DNA of 64,000 nucleotides from Pseudarthrobacter oxydans (GTDB lineage: Bacteria; Actinomycetota; Actinomycetes; Actinomycetales; Micrococcaceae): contig NZ_CP139438.1 in the NCBI RefSeq assembly GCF_034258515.1, positions 1,178,001 to 1,242,000 on the forward strand, in the 5' to 3' direction. The position numbers and the translations under genes were made by a program. A model generated the notes under the pieces. That model made no database searches and had not been told where the DNA came from. It worked only from the letters and a program-made list of their open reading frames with translations. Positions 23,959 through 31,959 of the stretch are shown here, piece after piece. Within the stretch, counting starts at the first letter, position 1. Each line of letters begins with the position of its first letter.

Positions 23959-25305
23959 ATGCGTCCCATGCGCGCCGCCTCATTGGCCGCCGGTGCCTTG
24001 TGCATCGCCCTTTCAGTGACCGCCTGCGCAGGTGCAGGCGGCGGAAGCACGTCCGGTGCCCAAGACAGCATCAACGTCCTCATGGTGAACAACCCGCAGA
24101 TGGAAGACCTGCAGAAGCTGACCGCGGACAACTTCACCAAGGAAACCGGCATCAAGGTCAATTACACGATCCTGCCGGAGAACGATGTCCGGGCGAAGAT
24201 CAGCCAGGAGTTCTCCAGCCAGGCGGGCCAATACGATGTCGCCTCGCTGTCCAACTACGAGATCCCGTTCTATGCCGCGAACAAGTGGCTGGCGCCCCTG
24301 GACAACGTGGCCGAGGACGCCGAATTCAACCAGGCAGACATTCTTCCTGCCTATACGGCGTCCCTGACCGGTACGGACGGAAAGCTCTACGGGGAGCCGT
24401 TCTACGGTGAGTCCTCGTTCCTGATGTACCGCAAGGACGTTTTCGAGGCGAAGGGCCTCACCATGCCGGAGAAGCCCACTTGGGACCAGGTGGCCGAGCT
24501 GGCCGCCAAGGTTGACGGCGCCGAAGCGGGCATGAAGGGGATCTGCCTGCGCGGCCAGCCCGGGTGGGGCCAGCTGTTCGCGCCGCTGACCACCGTGGTC
24601 AACACCTTCGGCGGCACCTGGTTCGACAAGGATTGGAACGCCAAGGTCAACGCCCCGGAATTCACCGAAGCCACCGAGTTCTACACCAAGCTGGTCCGCG
24701 AGCATGGTGAAGCCGGCGCCGCGCAGGCCGGGTTCACCGAATGCCTGAACAACATGAGCCAGGGCAAGGTGGCCATGTGGTACGACGCCACCTCCGCTGC
24801 CGGAGTCCTGGAAGGCGAGGGTTCCCCCGTGAAGGGCAAGCTTGGCTACGCCCAGGCCCCGGTGAAGAAGACGAAGTCTTCTGGCTGGCTCTGGACCTGG
24901 TCCTGGGGCGTCCAGGCCGCATCCAAGAAGCAGGACGCTGCCGGAAAGTTCGTCGCCTGGGCCAGCTCAAAGAAGTACGAGGAACTCGTTGCGGCGAAGC
25001 TCGGCTGGGCCAAGGTCCCCTCGGGAAAGCGCATTTCCACGTATGAGAACGCCGAATTCCAGAAGGCTGCCCCGTTCTTCGAGGCCGAGCGCACTGCCAT
25101 CGAAAACGCCGACCCGAAAAATCCCGGGGCGCAGGAACGCCCGGCCGTCGGTATCCAGTTCGTGGGCATCCCTGAGTTCGCCGACCTGGGCACCTCGGTG
25201 TCCCAGGGTGTCAGCTCAGCGATTGCCGGGCAGGGCTCTGTAGCCGACGCCCTGGCCAAGGGCCAGGACGCGGCACAGAAAATCGGCGACAAGTACAAGA
25301 AATAA
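23959..25305 (+). CDS. Polyol (sorbitol/mannitol-type) ABC transporter substrate-binding lipoprotein
   Basis: 448-residue family-1 extracellular solute-binding protein. Signal peptide with lipobox SVTAC (Cys23), then a Gly/Ser linker and a MalE/SmoE-like fold (NDVRAKISQEFSSQAGQYDV, YGEPFYGESSFLMYRKDVFE, MSQGKVAMWYDATSAAGVLE). ATG start with AAGGAG 6 nt upstream; the in-frame Met 27 bp earlier is less suitable. First gene of the operon divergent from sorC-xylB. The two downstream permeases and polyol dehydrogenases point to a sugar alcohol ligand. A strong hairpin follows the stop. Confidence 0.88.
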   Translation: MRPMRAASLAAGALCIALSVTACAGAGGGSTSGAQDSINVLMVNNPQMEDLQKLTADNFTKETGIKVNYTILPENDVRAKISQEFSSQAGQYDVASLSNYEIPFYAANKWLAPLDNVAEDAEFNQADILPAYTASLTGTDGKLYGEPFYGESSFLMYRKDVFEAKGLTMPEKPTWDQVAELAAKVDGAEAGMKGICLRGQPGWGQLFAPLTTVVNTFGGTWFDKDWNAKVNAPEFTEATEFYTKLVREHGEAGAAQAGFTECLNNMSQGKVAMWYDATSAAGVLEGEGSPVKGKLGYAQAPVKKTKSSGWLWTWSWGVQAASKKQDAAGKFVAWASSKKYEELVAAKLGWAKVPSGKRISTYENAEFQKAAPFFEAERTAIENADPKNPGAQERPAVGIQFVGIPEFADLGTSVSQGVSSAIAGQGSVADALAKGQDAAQKIGDKYKK

Positions 25306-25319
25306 GTAACCCACCACCG

Positions 25320-25351
25320 GTGCTGTGGCCCGCAGTCGCGGGCCACAGCAC
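25320..25351 (+). terminator. Intercistronic 14-bp hairpin after the binding-protein gene
   Basis: Perfect stem GTGCTGTGGCCCGC (25320-25333) with GCGGGCCACAGCAC (25338-25351) around an AGTC loop, without a T-run. It lies between the binding-protein stop and the first permease ATG, the place where such stems stabilise the 5' message and raise binding-protein yield relative to permeases. Confidence 0.65.
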
Positions 25352-25367
25352 GGCAGGAGAAGATATC

Positions 25368-26336
25368 ATGACTACCGCAACAGCGCCTGTTGCCCGCCGC
25401 GGGCAGAGTGCCGCCAATCCAAACAAAAACGCCAGGTCCCGCGAACGCGCCCGGGCCTGGGCAAGGCGTGCGCCGCTGCTGCCGGCCCTGGTCTTCCTTA
25501 TCGTCGTCACCCAGCTTCCGTTCGTGGCGACCCTGATCATTTCTTTCCTGAACTGGAACAGCCTCCGGCCGGACCAGACGGGCTTGGCCGGATTCGATAA
25601 CTACATCCAGGTCCTTACCAACGCGGACCTCCGCCAGGCCATCCTGACCACCGTCGTCCTGACCGTTTCCGTGGTCCTGGCCAGCCTGGTCATCGGCCTC
25701 GGCCTGGCCCTGCTGCTGGACAAGAAGTTCATCGGCCGGGGCTTGGCGCGGACGCTGCTGATCGCACCGTTCCTCGTGGTGCCGGTGGCCGCGGCGCTGG
25801 TGTGGAAGCACGCCATCCTCAACCCGACATATGGGCTGATCAACGGAACGCTGACCTGGATCTGGTCCCTGTTCGGCAGCGACACCCCGCCACAGCCGGA
25901 CTTCCTTTCCCAGGCGCCCCTGATGGCCGTCATCATCTCCCTGGTATGGCAGTGGACCCCGTTCATGATGCTGATCCTGCTGGCTGGCCTGCAGTCCCGC
26001 CCCATGGACACGATCGAAGCCGCGCAGATGGACGGGGCCAGCCCTTGGGCGATCTTCACCCACCTGACACTGCCGCACCTGCGCCAGTACCTGGAGCTCG
26101 GCGGCCTGCTCGGCGCGATCTACATCGTGCAGAACTTCGACGCCGTCTTCACCCTTACTTCCGGCGGCCTGGGCACCGCCAACCTGCCTTACGCCATCTA
26201 CCAGACGTTCTATTTCGCCAATGAATACGGCCTTGCGTCCGCCGCCGGTGTTGTGGTGGTCATCGGCACCATCATCGTGGCCACCTTCGCCCTGCGCACC
26301 GTTTTCTCGCTCTTCAAAAAGGAGGCAGCACGATGA
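25368..26336 (+). CDS. Polyol ABC transporter permease, MalF/SmoF-like
   Basis: 322-residue inner-membrane permease with a basic N-terminus and about six hydrophobic helices. The ATPase-contact EAA loop reads EAAQMDGASPWAIFTHLTLP. ATG 25368 follows GGCAGGAGAA; the frame opens upstream inside the hairpin and is not the start. Its TGA overlaps the ATG of the next permease (ATGA). With its partner it forms the membrane channel of the polyol importer. Confidence 0.9.
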   Translation: MTTATAPVARRGQSAANPNKNARSRERARAWARRAPLLPALVFLIVVTQLPFVATLIISFLNWNSLRPDQTGLAGFDNYIQVLTNADLRQAILTTVVLTVSVVLASLVIGLGLALLLDKKFIGRGLARTLLIAPFLVVPVAAALVWKHAILNPTYGLINGTLTWIWSLFGSDTPPQPDFLSQAPLMAVIISLVWQWTPFMMLILLAGLQSRPMDTIEAAQMDGASPWAIFTHLTLPHLRQYLELGGLLGAIYIVQNFDAVFTLTSGGLGTANLPYAIYQTFYFANEYGLASAAGVVVVIGTIIVATFALRTVFSLFKKEAAR

Positions 26337-27253
26337 GCACCCTTACCCCTGCCGCGCATCGCAGCACCGGCGCCTTGAACCCGGGTTCCCGCCGGGGCTC
26401 CGGAAAGTCCCGCGGCAAGTCCCGGATGGATCCTGCCCGGAACAAGACTGCGGCCGGGATTGCCGCCTGGTTGCTGGCCCTGCTGTTCGCGTCACCCGTA
26501 CTGTGGATGATCCTGACGTCATTCCATTCCGAAACCGACGCGGCCACCAACCCGCCGGCGATCGCCGCGGACCTGACCCTGGATGCCTACAAGGAGTTCT
26601 TCGGGGCCACGTCGGGCATCAGCCCGTGGCCGCCGCTCATCAACTCCGCAATGGCGTCGGTGTTCTCCACCGTCCTGGTGCTGGGCCTGGCCATCCCGGC
26701 CGCATACGCGCTGTCCATCCGGCCCGTGAAGAAGTGGACGGATGTGATGTTCTTCTTCCTGTCCACCAAGATGATGCCCGTAGTGGCTGCCGTTCTGCCC
26801 CTTTTTCTGTTCGCCAAGACGGCCGGGGCGCTGGACAACATCTGGTTCCTGATCCTGATGTACACCTCCATGAACCTGCCCATCGCCGTCTGGATGATGC
26901 GCTCCTTCCTCGCCGAGGTACCGGAGGAAATGATGGAAGCAGCCCAGATCGACGGGGCGAACCTGCTGCTCATCCTGCGGAAGATCATTGCCCCGGTGGC
27001 CATGCCCGGCATCGCCGCGACGGCACTGATCTGCTTCATCTTCAGCTGGAACGAACTGCTCCTGGCCCGCGTCCTCACCGGCGTCGTCTCCGGCACCGCA
27101 CCGGTATTCCTCACCGGTTTCGTCTCCAGCCAGGGCCTGTTCCTCGCCAAAGTCTGTGCCGCCGCCGTCGTGATCTCCCTGCCCGTCCTCTTCGCCGGAT
27201 TCGCCGCGCAGGACAAACTCGTCCAGGGCCTCTCCCTAGGAGCCGTGAAATAA
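26333..27253 (+). CDS. Polyol ABC transporter permease, MalG/SmoG-like
   Basis: 306-residue second permease with six predicted membrane helices after a basic 45-residue N-terminus. EAA loop MEAAQIDGANLLLILRKIIA, then a MalG-type end. Start codon overlaps the previous stop by 4 bp. No ATP-binding subunit gene follows; the next gene is the zinc dehydrogenase, so the complex must borrow a shared MsiK/UgpC-type ATPase encoded elsewhere, a known situation in actinobacteria. Confidence 0.9.
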   Translation: MSTLTPAAHRSTGALNPGSRRGSGKSRGKSRMDPARNKTAAGIAAWLLALLFASPVLWMILTSFHSETDAATNPPAIAADLTLDAYKEFFGATSGISPWPPLINSAMASVFSTVLVLGLAIPAAYALSIRPVKKWTDVMFFFLSTKMMPVVAAVLPLFLFAKTAGALDNIWFLILMYTSMNLPIAVWMMRSFLAEVPEEMMEAAQIDGANLLLILRKIIAPVAMPGIAATALICFIFSWNELLLARVLTGVVSGTAPVFLTGFVSSQGLFLAKVCAAAVVISLPVLFAGFAAQDKLVQGLSLGAVK

Positions 27254-27308
27254 CCAGCGCCGTCACATAGCCAGCACCTTCCACTTCCATTCCTGAGGAT
27301 TTCAACCG

Positions 27309-28370
27309 ATGACAACATCAACCGCGCAGTCCCCCGCGCCCGAACAGCCTGACCTGCCGCCCACCATGCGGGCAGCTGTTTTGAAAAGCCAAGGCGAAAT
27401 GGCCCTCGGAACCCTGCCTGTTCCCCGGCTGGAGCCCGACCAGCTTCTGGTGCAGGTCGCCGCCGTCGGTGTCTGCGGCAGCGACGTGCATTACTACGAG
27501 CACGGCCGGATCGGCGACTACGTGGTGGACCACCCGCTGATCCTCGGCCACGAACTCTCAGGCCGGATCGCCGCCGTCGGAAGCGACGTGGACCCTGCCC
27601 GCATCGGCCAGCGGGTCGCCGTCGAGCCCCAGCGCCCCTGCCGCACCTGCAAACAGTGCAAAGCCGGCCGCTACAACCTGTGCCCGGACATCGAGTTCTA
27701 CGCCACCCCGCCGATCGACGGCGCCTTCGCCGAGTACGTCACCATCCAGTCCGATTTCGCCTACGACATTCCGGACAGCGTCAGTGACGAGGCCGCCGCG
27801 CTGATCGAACCTCTCTCCGTCGGGCTCTGGGCCTGTGAACGCGCCGGGATCAGGCCTGGCAGCCGGGTGCTGATCGCAGGTGCCGGACCCATCGGCATCA
27901 TCGCCGCGCAGGCCGCCCGTGCGTTCGGCGCCAGCGAAATCTACATCAGCGACATCGCGGAGGACCGGCTCGCATTCGCCCTTGAACACGGTGCCACGCA
28001 CGCGCTCAACGCCAGGACCGACCGTGTCGAAGGGCTCGACGTCGACGCGTTCATTGACGCCTCTGGCGCACCGCAGGCAGTCCGTTCCGGCATCAAGGCG
28101 GTGGCACCCGCCGGCCGGGTCATCCTCGTCGGTCTGGGGGCGGACGACGTTGAACTCCCCGTCTCCTACATCCAGAACCGCGAGATCTGGCTCTCCGGCG
28201 TCTTCCGCTACACCAACACCTGGCCGCTCGCCATCCAGCTCATCGCCGACGGAAAGGTGGACCTGGACATCCTGGTCACCGGCAGGTTCGGGCTGGCCGA
28301 ATCCGAAGAAGCGCTCAAAGCCGGCAAACAGTCCGGACAGCTCAAAGCCATCGTCTACCCGGGCCGCTGA
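27309..28370 (+). CDS. Zinc-dependent polyol dehydrogenase (sorbitol/xylitol dehydrogenase type)
   Basis: 353-residue medium-chain dehydrogenase, NAD(P)-dependent. Catalytic zinc residues Cys56 (GVCGSDVHYYEHG), His81 and Glu82 (LGHELSG), plus the second-shell Glu in ALIEPLSVG. A complete structural zinc site is present (Cys111, Cys114, Cys117, Cys125). The cofactor motif is GAGPIGIIAAQAA. The HYYEHGRIGDYVV stretch is typical of sorbitol/xylitol/L-idonate dehydrogenases. It oxidises the imported polyol to a ketose for xylulokinase or fructose metabolism. Exact substrate not readable. Confidence 0.87.
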   Translation: MTTSTAQSPAPEQPDLPPTMRAAVLKSQGEMALGTLPVPRLEPDQLLVQVAAVGVCGSDVHYYEHGRIGDYVVDHPLILGHELSGRIAAVGSDVDPARIGQRVAVEPQRPCRTCKQCKAGRYNLCPDIEFYATPPIDGAFAEYVTIQSDFAYDIPDSVSDEAAALIEPLSVGLWACERAGIRPGSRVLIAGAGPIGIIAAQAARAFGASEIYISDIAEDRLAFALEHGATHALNARTDRVEGLDVDAFIDASGAPQAVRSGIKAVAPAGRVILVGLGADDVELPVSYIQNREIWLSGVFRYTNTWPLAIQLIADGKVDLDILVTGRFGLAESEEALKAGKQSGQLKAIVYPGR

Positions 28371-28393
28371 AACCCGGCCGGAAAGGAAAACTC

Positions 28394-29866
28394 ATGCAAC
28401 CGCTCACAACTGCAACACTGGCAGAACTGCCGGCGAACCTGGGCAAACCGTCCTATGACCGGTCCGCGTTGACGGCCGGAATCGTCCACTTCGGCGTCGG
28501 CGGCTTCCACCGCGCACACCAGACCATGTACCTGGACCAGCTGATGAACGCCGGCCAGGCCCGGGACTGGGCCATCTGCGGCGTGGGCGTCCTGCCCGGC
28601 GACGCCCGCATGAAGCAGGTCATGGACAAGCAGGACTGCCTCTACACGCTGGTGGTCAAGAACCCGGACGGCTCGCGCGAAGGCCGCGTCATCGGCTCGA
28701 TCATCGAGTACCTGTTTGCCCCTGACAGCCCCGAGGCCGTCATCGAGAAGATGGCGTCCGGCGCCGTCCGGATAGTATCGCTGACCGTCACGGAGGGCGG
28801 GTACAACTTCCACCACGTCACCGGCGACTTCGACGCCGATAACCCGGACGTGGTCCACGACCTGCAGCCGGGGGCCGCACCGCGCACCACCTTCGGGCTC
28901 ATCACCGAAGCCCTGCGCCGCCGTCGCGAACGGGGACTGGAGCCCTTCACCGTCATGTCCTGCGACAACATCCAGGGCAACGGCGACGTCGCGCGGAAGA
29001 TGTTCACCGCCTTCGCCGCGCTCAAGGACCCTGAACTCGGCGCCTGGGTCGCGGAAAACGTACCGTTCCCCAACAGCATGGTGGACCGCATCACCCCGGT
29101 CACCACGGACGAAGACCGCCAGGCAATTGCGGCGGAATTCGGCGTGCAGGACGAATGGCCGGTGGTTTGCGAGCCGTTCGAGCAATGGGTGCTGGAGGAC
29201 CACTTCAGCCTGGGACGCCCGTCCTTCGAAAAGGCCGGCGTGCAACTCGTGGACGACGTGGAACCCTACGAGCTGATGAAGCTGAGGCTCCTCAACGCGA
29301 GCCACCAGGGCATGTGCTACTTTGGCTACCTGGCCGGCTACCGCTATGCCCACGAGGTGGCGCAGGATCCGCTGTTCGCGCAGTTCCTGCTGGACTACAT
29401 GGACAAGGAAGCAACACCGACACTGCACCCTGTGCCGGGAATCGACCTCGACGGCTACAAGCGGACCCTCATCGAACGCTTCTCCAACGAGTACGTCCGG
29501 GACACCCTGGCCCGCCTCTGTGCCGAGAGCTCTGACCGGATCCCGAAGTGGCTCCTGCCCGTGGTGCGCATCAACCTCGAAAACGGTGGAGAGATCAAGC
29601 GGTCTGCCGCCATTGTGGCGAGTTGGGCCCGCTACGCCGAAGGGACCGACGAGCAGGGCAACCCGGTCGACGTGGTGGACCGGCTCAAGGACACCGTGAC
29701 GGCCGCCGCCGCACGCCAGCGCCAGGAGCCGCTGTCCTTCATTTCGAACCGCGACGTCTTCGGCGATCTGGTGGATGACGCGAGGTTTGTTGCCGCCTAC
29801 TCCGAGGCCCTGGCCGCCCTGCACCAGCACGGTGCCAGGGAGACGCTCCGGAGCCTCCAGGCCTGA
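28394..29866 (+). CDS. Mannitol 2-dehydrogenase family protein (long-chain polyol dehydrogenase)
   Basis: 490-residue enzyme, normal length for the polyol-specific long-chain family, oxidising D-mannitol to fructose or D-arabitol to xylulose. The N-terminal cofactor domain begins HFGVGGFHRAHQTMYLDQL, and the catalytic triad K-x4-N-x2-H is intact (Lys296, Asn301, His304 in KLRLLNASHQG). It is the last gene of the polyol operon, 23 bp after the zinc dehydrogenase, and is followed by a hairpin at 29989. With xylulokinase nearby, D-arabitol is as plausible as mannitol. Confidence 0.9.
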   Translation: MQPLTTATLAELPANLGKPSYDRSALTAGIVHFGVGGFHRAHQTMYLDQLMNAGQARDWAICGVGVLPGDARMKQVMDKQDCLYTLVVKNPDGSREGRVIGSIIEYLFAPDSPEAVIEKMASGAVRIVSLTVTEGGYNFHHVTGDFDADNPDVVHDLQPGAAPRTTFGLITEALRRRRERGLEPFTVMSCDNIQGNGDVARKMFTAFAALKDPELGAWVAENVPFPNSMVDRITPVTTDEDRQAIAAEFGVQDEWPVVCEPFEQWVLEDHFSLGRPSFEKAGVQLVDDVEPYELMKLRLLNASHQGMCYFGYLAGYRYAHEVAQDPLFAQFLLDYMDKEATPTLHPVPGIDLDGYKRTLIERFSNEYVRDTLARLCAESSDRIPKWLLPVVRINLENGGEIKRSAAIVASWARYAEGTDEQGNPVDVVDRLKDTVTAAAARQRQEPLSFISNRDVFGDLVDDARFVAAYSEALAALHQHGARETLRSLQA

Positions 29867-29988
29867 CCCCACGAGCGGCCCCACCACCGCCGCACACGTG
29901 CGGACGACAGCCAATTCGCTCTTGCGGCGTTCATTCTGCAAGCGGAGAATGGCCTCACTGGCGGGGTTCTATATCCTCACCGCCGTGG

Positions 29989-30016
29989 AAATAGGGCTTC
30001 GTCGAAGCCCTATTTT
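29989..30016 (+). terminator. 12-bp hairpin with T-tail directly before a ribosome site
   Basis: AAATAGGGCTTC (29989-30000) and GAAGCCCTATTT (30004-30015) form a perfect stem with a 3-nt loop; the right arm ends TATTTTC. It can end the polyol operon, but the AGGAGGT ribosome site of the next gene begins 4 bases later, so the hairpin may also act in that gene's leader. The rest of the 29867-29988 gap shows only a 6-bp dyad (CATTCT/AGAATG). Confidence 0.65.
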
Positions 30017-30028
30017 CAGGAGGTATCC

Positions 30029-30340
30029 ATGAACGTTAAGCGTGTTGCCGCTTCTTCCGCGGCGGCGATATTCGTTGTGCTTTCTGCAGGCGCTGTCCCG
30101 GCTTCGGCCGAGATCGCCAATGCGCACGCTGCGTGCACGGGACTTGGGATCTCGGACCACGCCGTCACAGACGGTCCCGGAGCCGTTTCCGCCATCGTCA
30201 ATGAGATCAAAGATGCTGCTGACGCCTTTGGTTTTGATAATTCGGGCCAGGTTGTGAGCCGGTTCGCTCAGGTCCACGCCGGCACGCATGTCCCGGGTTG
30301 CGAGGACGCCATCTGGGAAATTCTGGTAGCAGGGCCGTAG
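30029..30340 (+). CDS. Small secreted protein of unknown function
   Basis: 103 residues with a clear Sec signal peptide (MNVKRVAASSAAAIF..., cleavage near ASA-E, residue 27). The mature part of about 75 residues has two cysteines (CTGLGISDHA and PGCEDAIW) that could form one disulphide, and no domain I recognise. ATG with a strong AGGAGGT 5-6 nt upstream, directly behind the hairpin at 29989. Probably monocistronic; the next gene is 147 bp away. Confidence 0.75.
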   Translation: MNVKRVAASSAAAIFVVLSAGAVPASAEIANAHAACTGLGISDHAVTDGPGAVSAIVNEIKDAADAFGFDNSGQVVSRFAQVHAGTHVPGCEDAIWEILVAGP

Positions 30341-30487
30341 CCCGGTTTCATTCTTGATGGAAGACGCCGCCATCAGCCAGCACTGACGCTGTGGCTTGGC
30401 GGGCATAAAACCATAAATAAGCGCAACTGTCGGCTGGACGGTCCGCCAGTGATGGGTCGTTTGGGCCGAACAGATCCAGGAGGAAAA

Positions 30488-30919
30488 ATGGTCAAGTCTG
30501 CAGAGACGGTCATTCTTGCCCGGAGGCCCCAAGAGGTCTTCCGGTTCGTGGCCGATCTTCGGAATGAACCCAAGTGGCACACGGACGTTGAGTCGGTGCC
30601 GGCTGGCACCGACCCTATCCCCGTGGTCGGCAAGACCTACCCGCTGAAATTCAAGCCGTTCATGGGAACAACGGATGGCACCTTGACCGCGGTTGAAGTC
30701 CAGCAGGATGCGCGCCTCGTGTTCCGGGGCGAGTTCGGGGGGTTGAAGCCCACTATTTCTTACACGATCGAACCGGCGGGGGAGGGCACCAGGTTCACGC
30801 GTTCGGTGGAGTTGCACCCTTCCGGACTGAAGATGCTGATGACACCTGTCATGGCCTTCATGGTGCCGCGGAACAACAAGGCGGTGGTTGAGAATCTTAA
30901 GCGCGAGCTTGAGGCCTGA
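30488..30919 (+). CDS. SRPBCC-family (polyketide cyclase/dehydrase-like) protein
   Basis: 143-residue single-domain START-like fold: SAETVILARRPQEVFRFVADLRNEPKWHTDVESV at the N-terminus (coenzyme Q-binding/cyclase-2 family pattern), then alternating strands and a C-terminal helix ending VENLKRELEA. It binds a hydrophobic ligand in most relatives; the ligand here is unknown. ATG 30488 follows CAGGAGGAAAA, better than the in-frame Met at 30449. It is convergent with a GntR gene across copy 2 of the hairpin element. Confidence 0.82.
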   Translation: MVKSAETVILARRPQEVFRFVADLRNEPKWHTDVESVPAGTDPIPVVGKTYPLKFKPFMGTTDGTLTAVEVQQDARLVFRGEFGGLKPTISYTIEPAGEGTRFTRSVELHPSGLKMLMTPVMAFMVPRNNKAVVENLKRELEA

Positions 30920-30947
30920 CAAGCGGACACCGCTTCCATCAGCCTTG

Positions 30948-31010
30948 GAGTTTTTGGGCTGGTACGAGGACTTTGCCGGTGGCGAAGTCCGGTTATCTGC
31001 CCAAAAACTC
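30948..31010. repeat. Intergenic hairpin element, copy 2 (between convergent genes)
   Basis: GAGTTTTTGGGC (30948-30959) pairs with GCCCAAAAACTC (30999-31010), with one mismatch before the stem continues. The interior (GGTACGAGGACTTTG, and GGTTATCTG before the right arm) is clearly related to copy 1 at 21284-21346. Both copies are 63 bp long and both lie between convergent genes. Confidence 0.75.
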
Positions 31011-31026
31011 GGCGCCGGGCGTGGGT

Positions 31027-31809
31027 TCAGGACTGGAACTGCTGCATCACCGAGAGGTGGCCGGCCCGGGCCGAGACCAGGCACTTGGCCAGATAGAAGG
31101 GCCGGTTGCCGTTCCGCACGTACTGCGTCAGGACCAGCACCGGGTCCGACGGGCGCAGGTCCAGCAGCTTCGCCCGGCTGGGTCCCACCTGGCTGAGGCT
31201 GATCTGGCACTCGCCCGGCCCGGCCAGCCGGCCCAGCTGGTTGTTGAGCGCGGCAAGCAAGGTGGCGCCGCCGTCGTCCTCTATCTCAAGGGGCGCGGCG
31301 GCGCCCTTGCCGACACTGACCGGCTGGGCGGTGACGTTTTCCTGCAGGTGGGCGATCGCCTCGCCGTCGCGGATCAGGACCGATTCCCAAAGCCAGCAGT
31401 CGGTGCCGGGCTCGACGCCGATGCCGGGGGCGACGAATTCTGAGGCGGCCTGCCGGACCACCTGGGTGCGCTTGACCTCCACCTGCTGGCCGGGGCTGCC
31501 GAGGACGTCCTCGAACGGCTGGATGCGCTCGATGCCGATGCGGGGGAGCGTGTCCGAGACGAAACGCCCGACGCCGCGCCGCGCCCTGATGAGACCGTCC
31601 TCCTCGAGCAGCATGAGGGCCTCGCGGACCACGGTGCGGCTGACCTTCATGTCCGTGCCGAGTTCGGTTTCGGTGGGGATCATGGACCCGGGCGTGAGCA
31701 GGCCGTTGCGGATGGCTGCGGCGATCCGTGAGTACACCGCGACGCGCAGGGGAGCGCCGGGCTGGGCGGCCACCGGCTGGGACAGGAACCGGGCGGCGTC
31801 CTGGTGCAC
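31027..31809 (-). CDS. GntR-family transcriptional regulator (HutC/UTRA subfamily)
   Basis: 260-residue regulator. Winged helix with TETELGTDMKVSRTVVREAL and LLEEDGLIRARRGVGRFV, then a UTRA ligand domain (AIAHLQENV, LRPSDPVLVLTQYVRNGNRPFYLAKCLVSARA). Start taken at GTG 31809 with GAGG about 7 nt upstream; the much longer frame on this strand only mirrors the GGDEF-EAL gene. No enzyme or transporter gene adjoins it, so its target is unclear; the divergent neighbour is the c-di-GMP protein. Confidence 0.83.
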   Translation of the reverse strand: MHQDAARFLSQPVAAQPGAPLRVAVYSRIAAAIRNGLLTPGSMIPTETELGTDMKVSRTVVREALMLLEEDGLIRARRGVGRFVSDTLPRIGIERIQPFEDVLGSPGQQVEVKRTQVVRQAASEFVAPGIGVEPGTDCWLWESVLIRDGEAIAHLQENVTAQPVSVGKGAAAPLEIEDDGGATLLAALNNQLGRLAGPGECQISLSQVGPSRAKLLDLRPSDPVLVLTQYVRNGNRPFYLAKCLVSARAGHLSVMQQFQS

Positions 31810-31959
31810 GATATGCCTCGCTTGTCTGGGGTGGATCCGGAGTCGGTACGGGGGATTCCAGCCTAGTGCAACGTCGGACGCGTGTGTTGGACAAGCGCGG
31901 TACTCCTGCCTGTGCGGGCAGGGCGTTAATTCTATGCAACCACGCCCTTGCCGAGCGCC

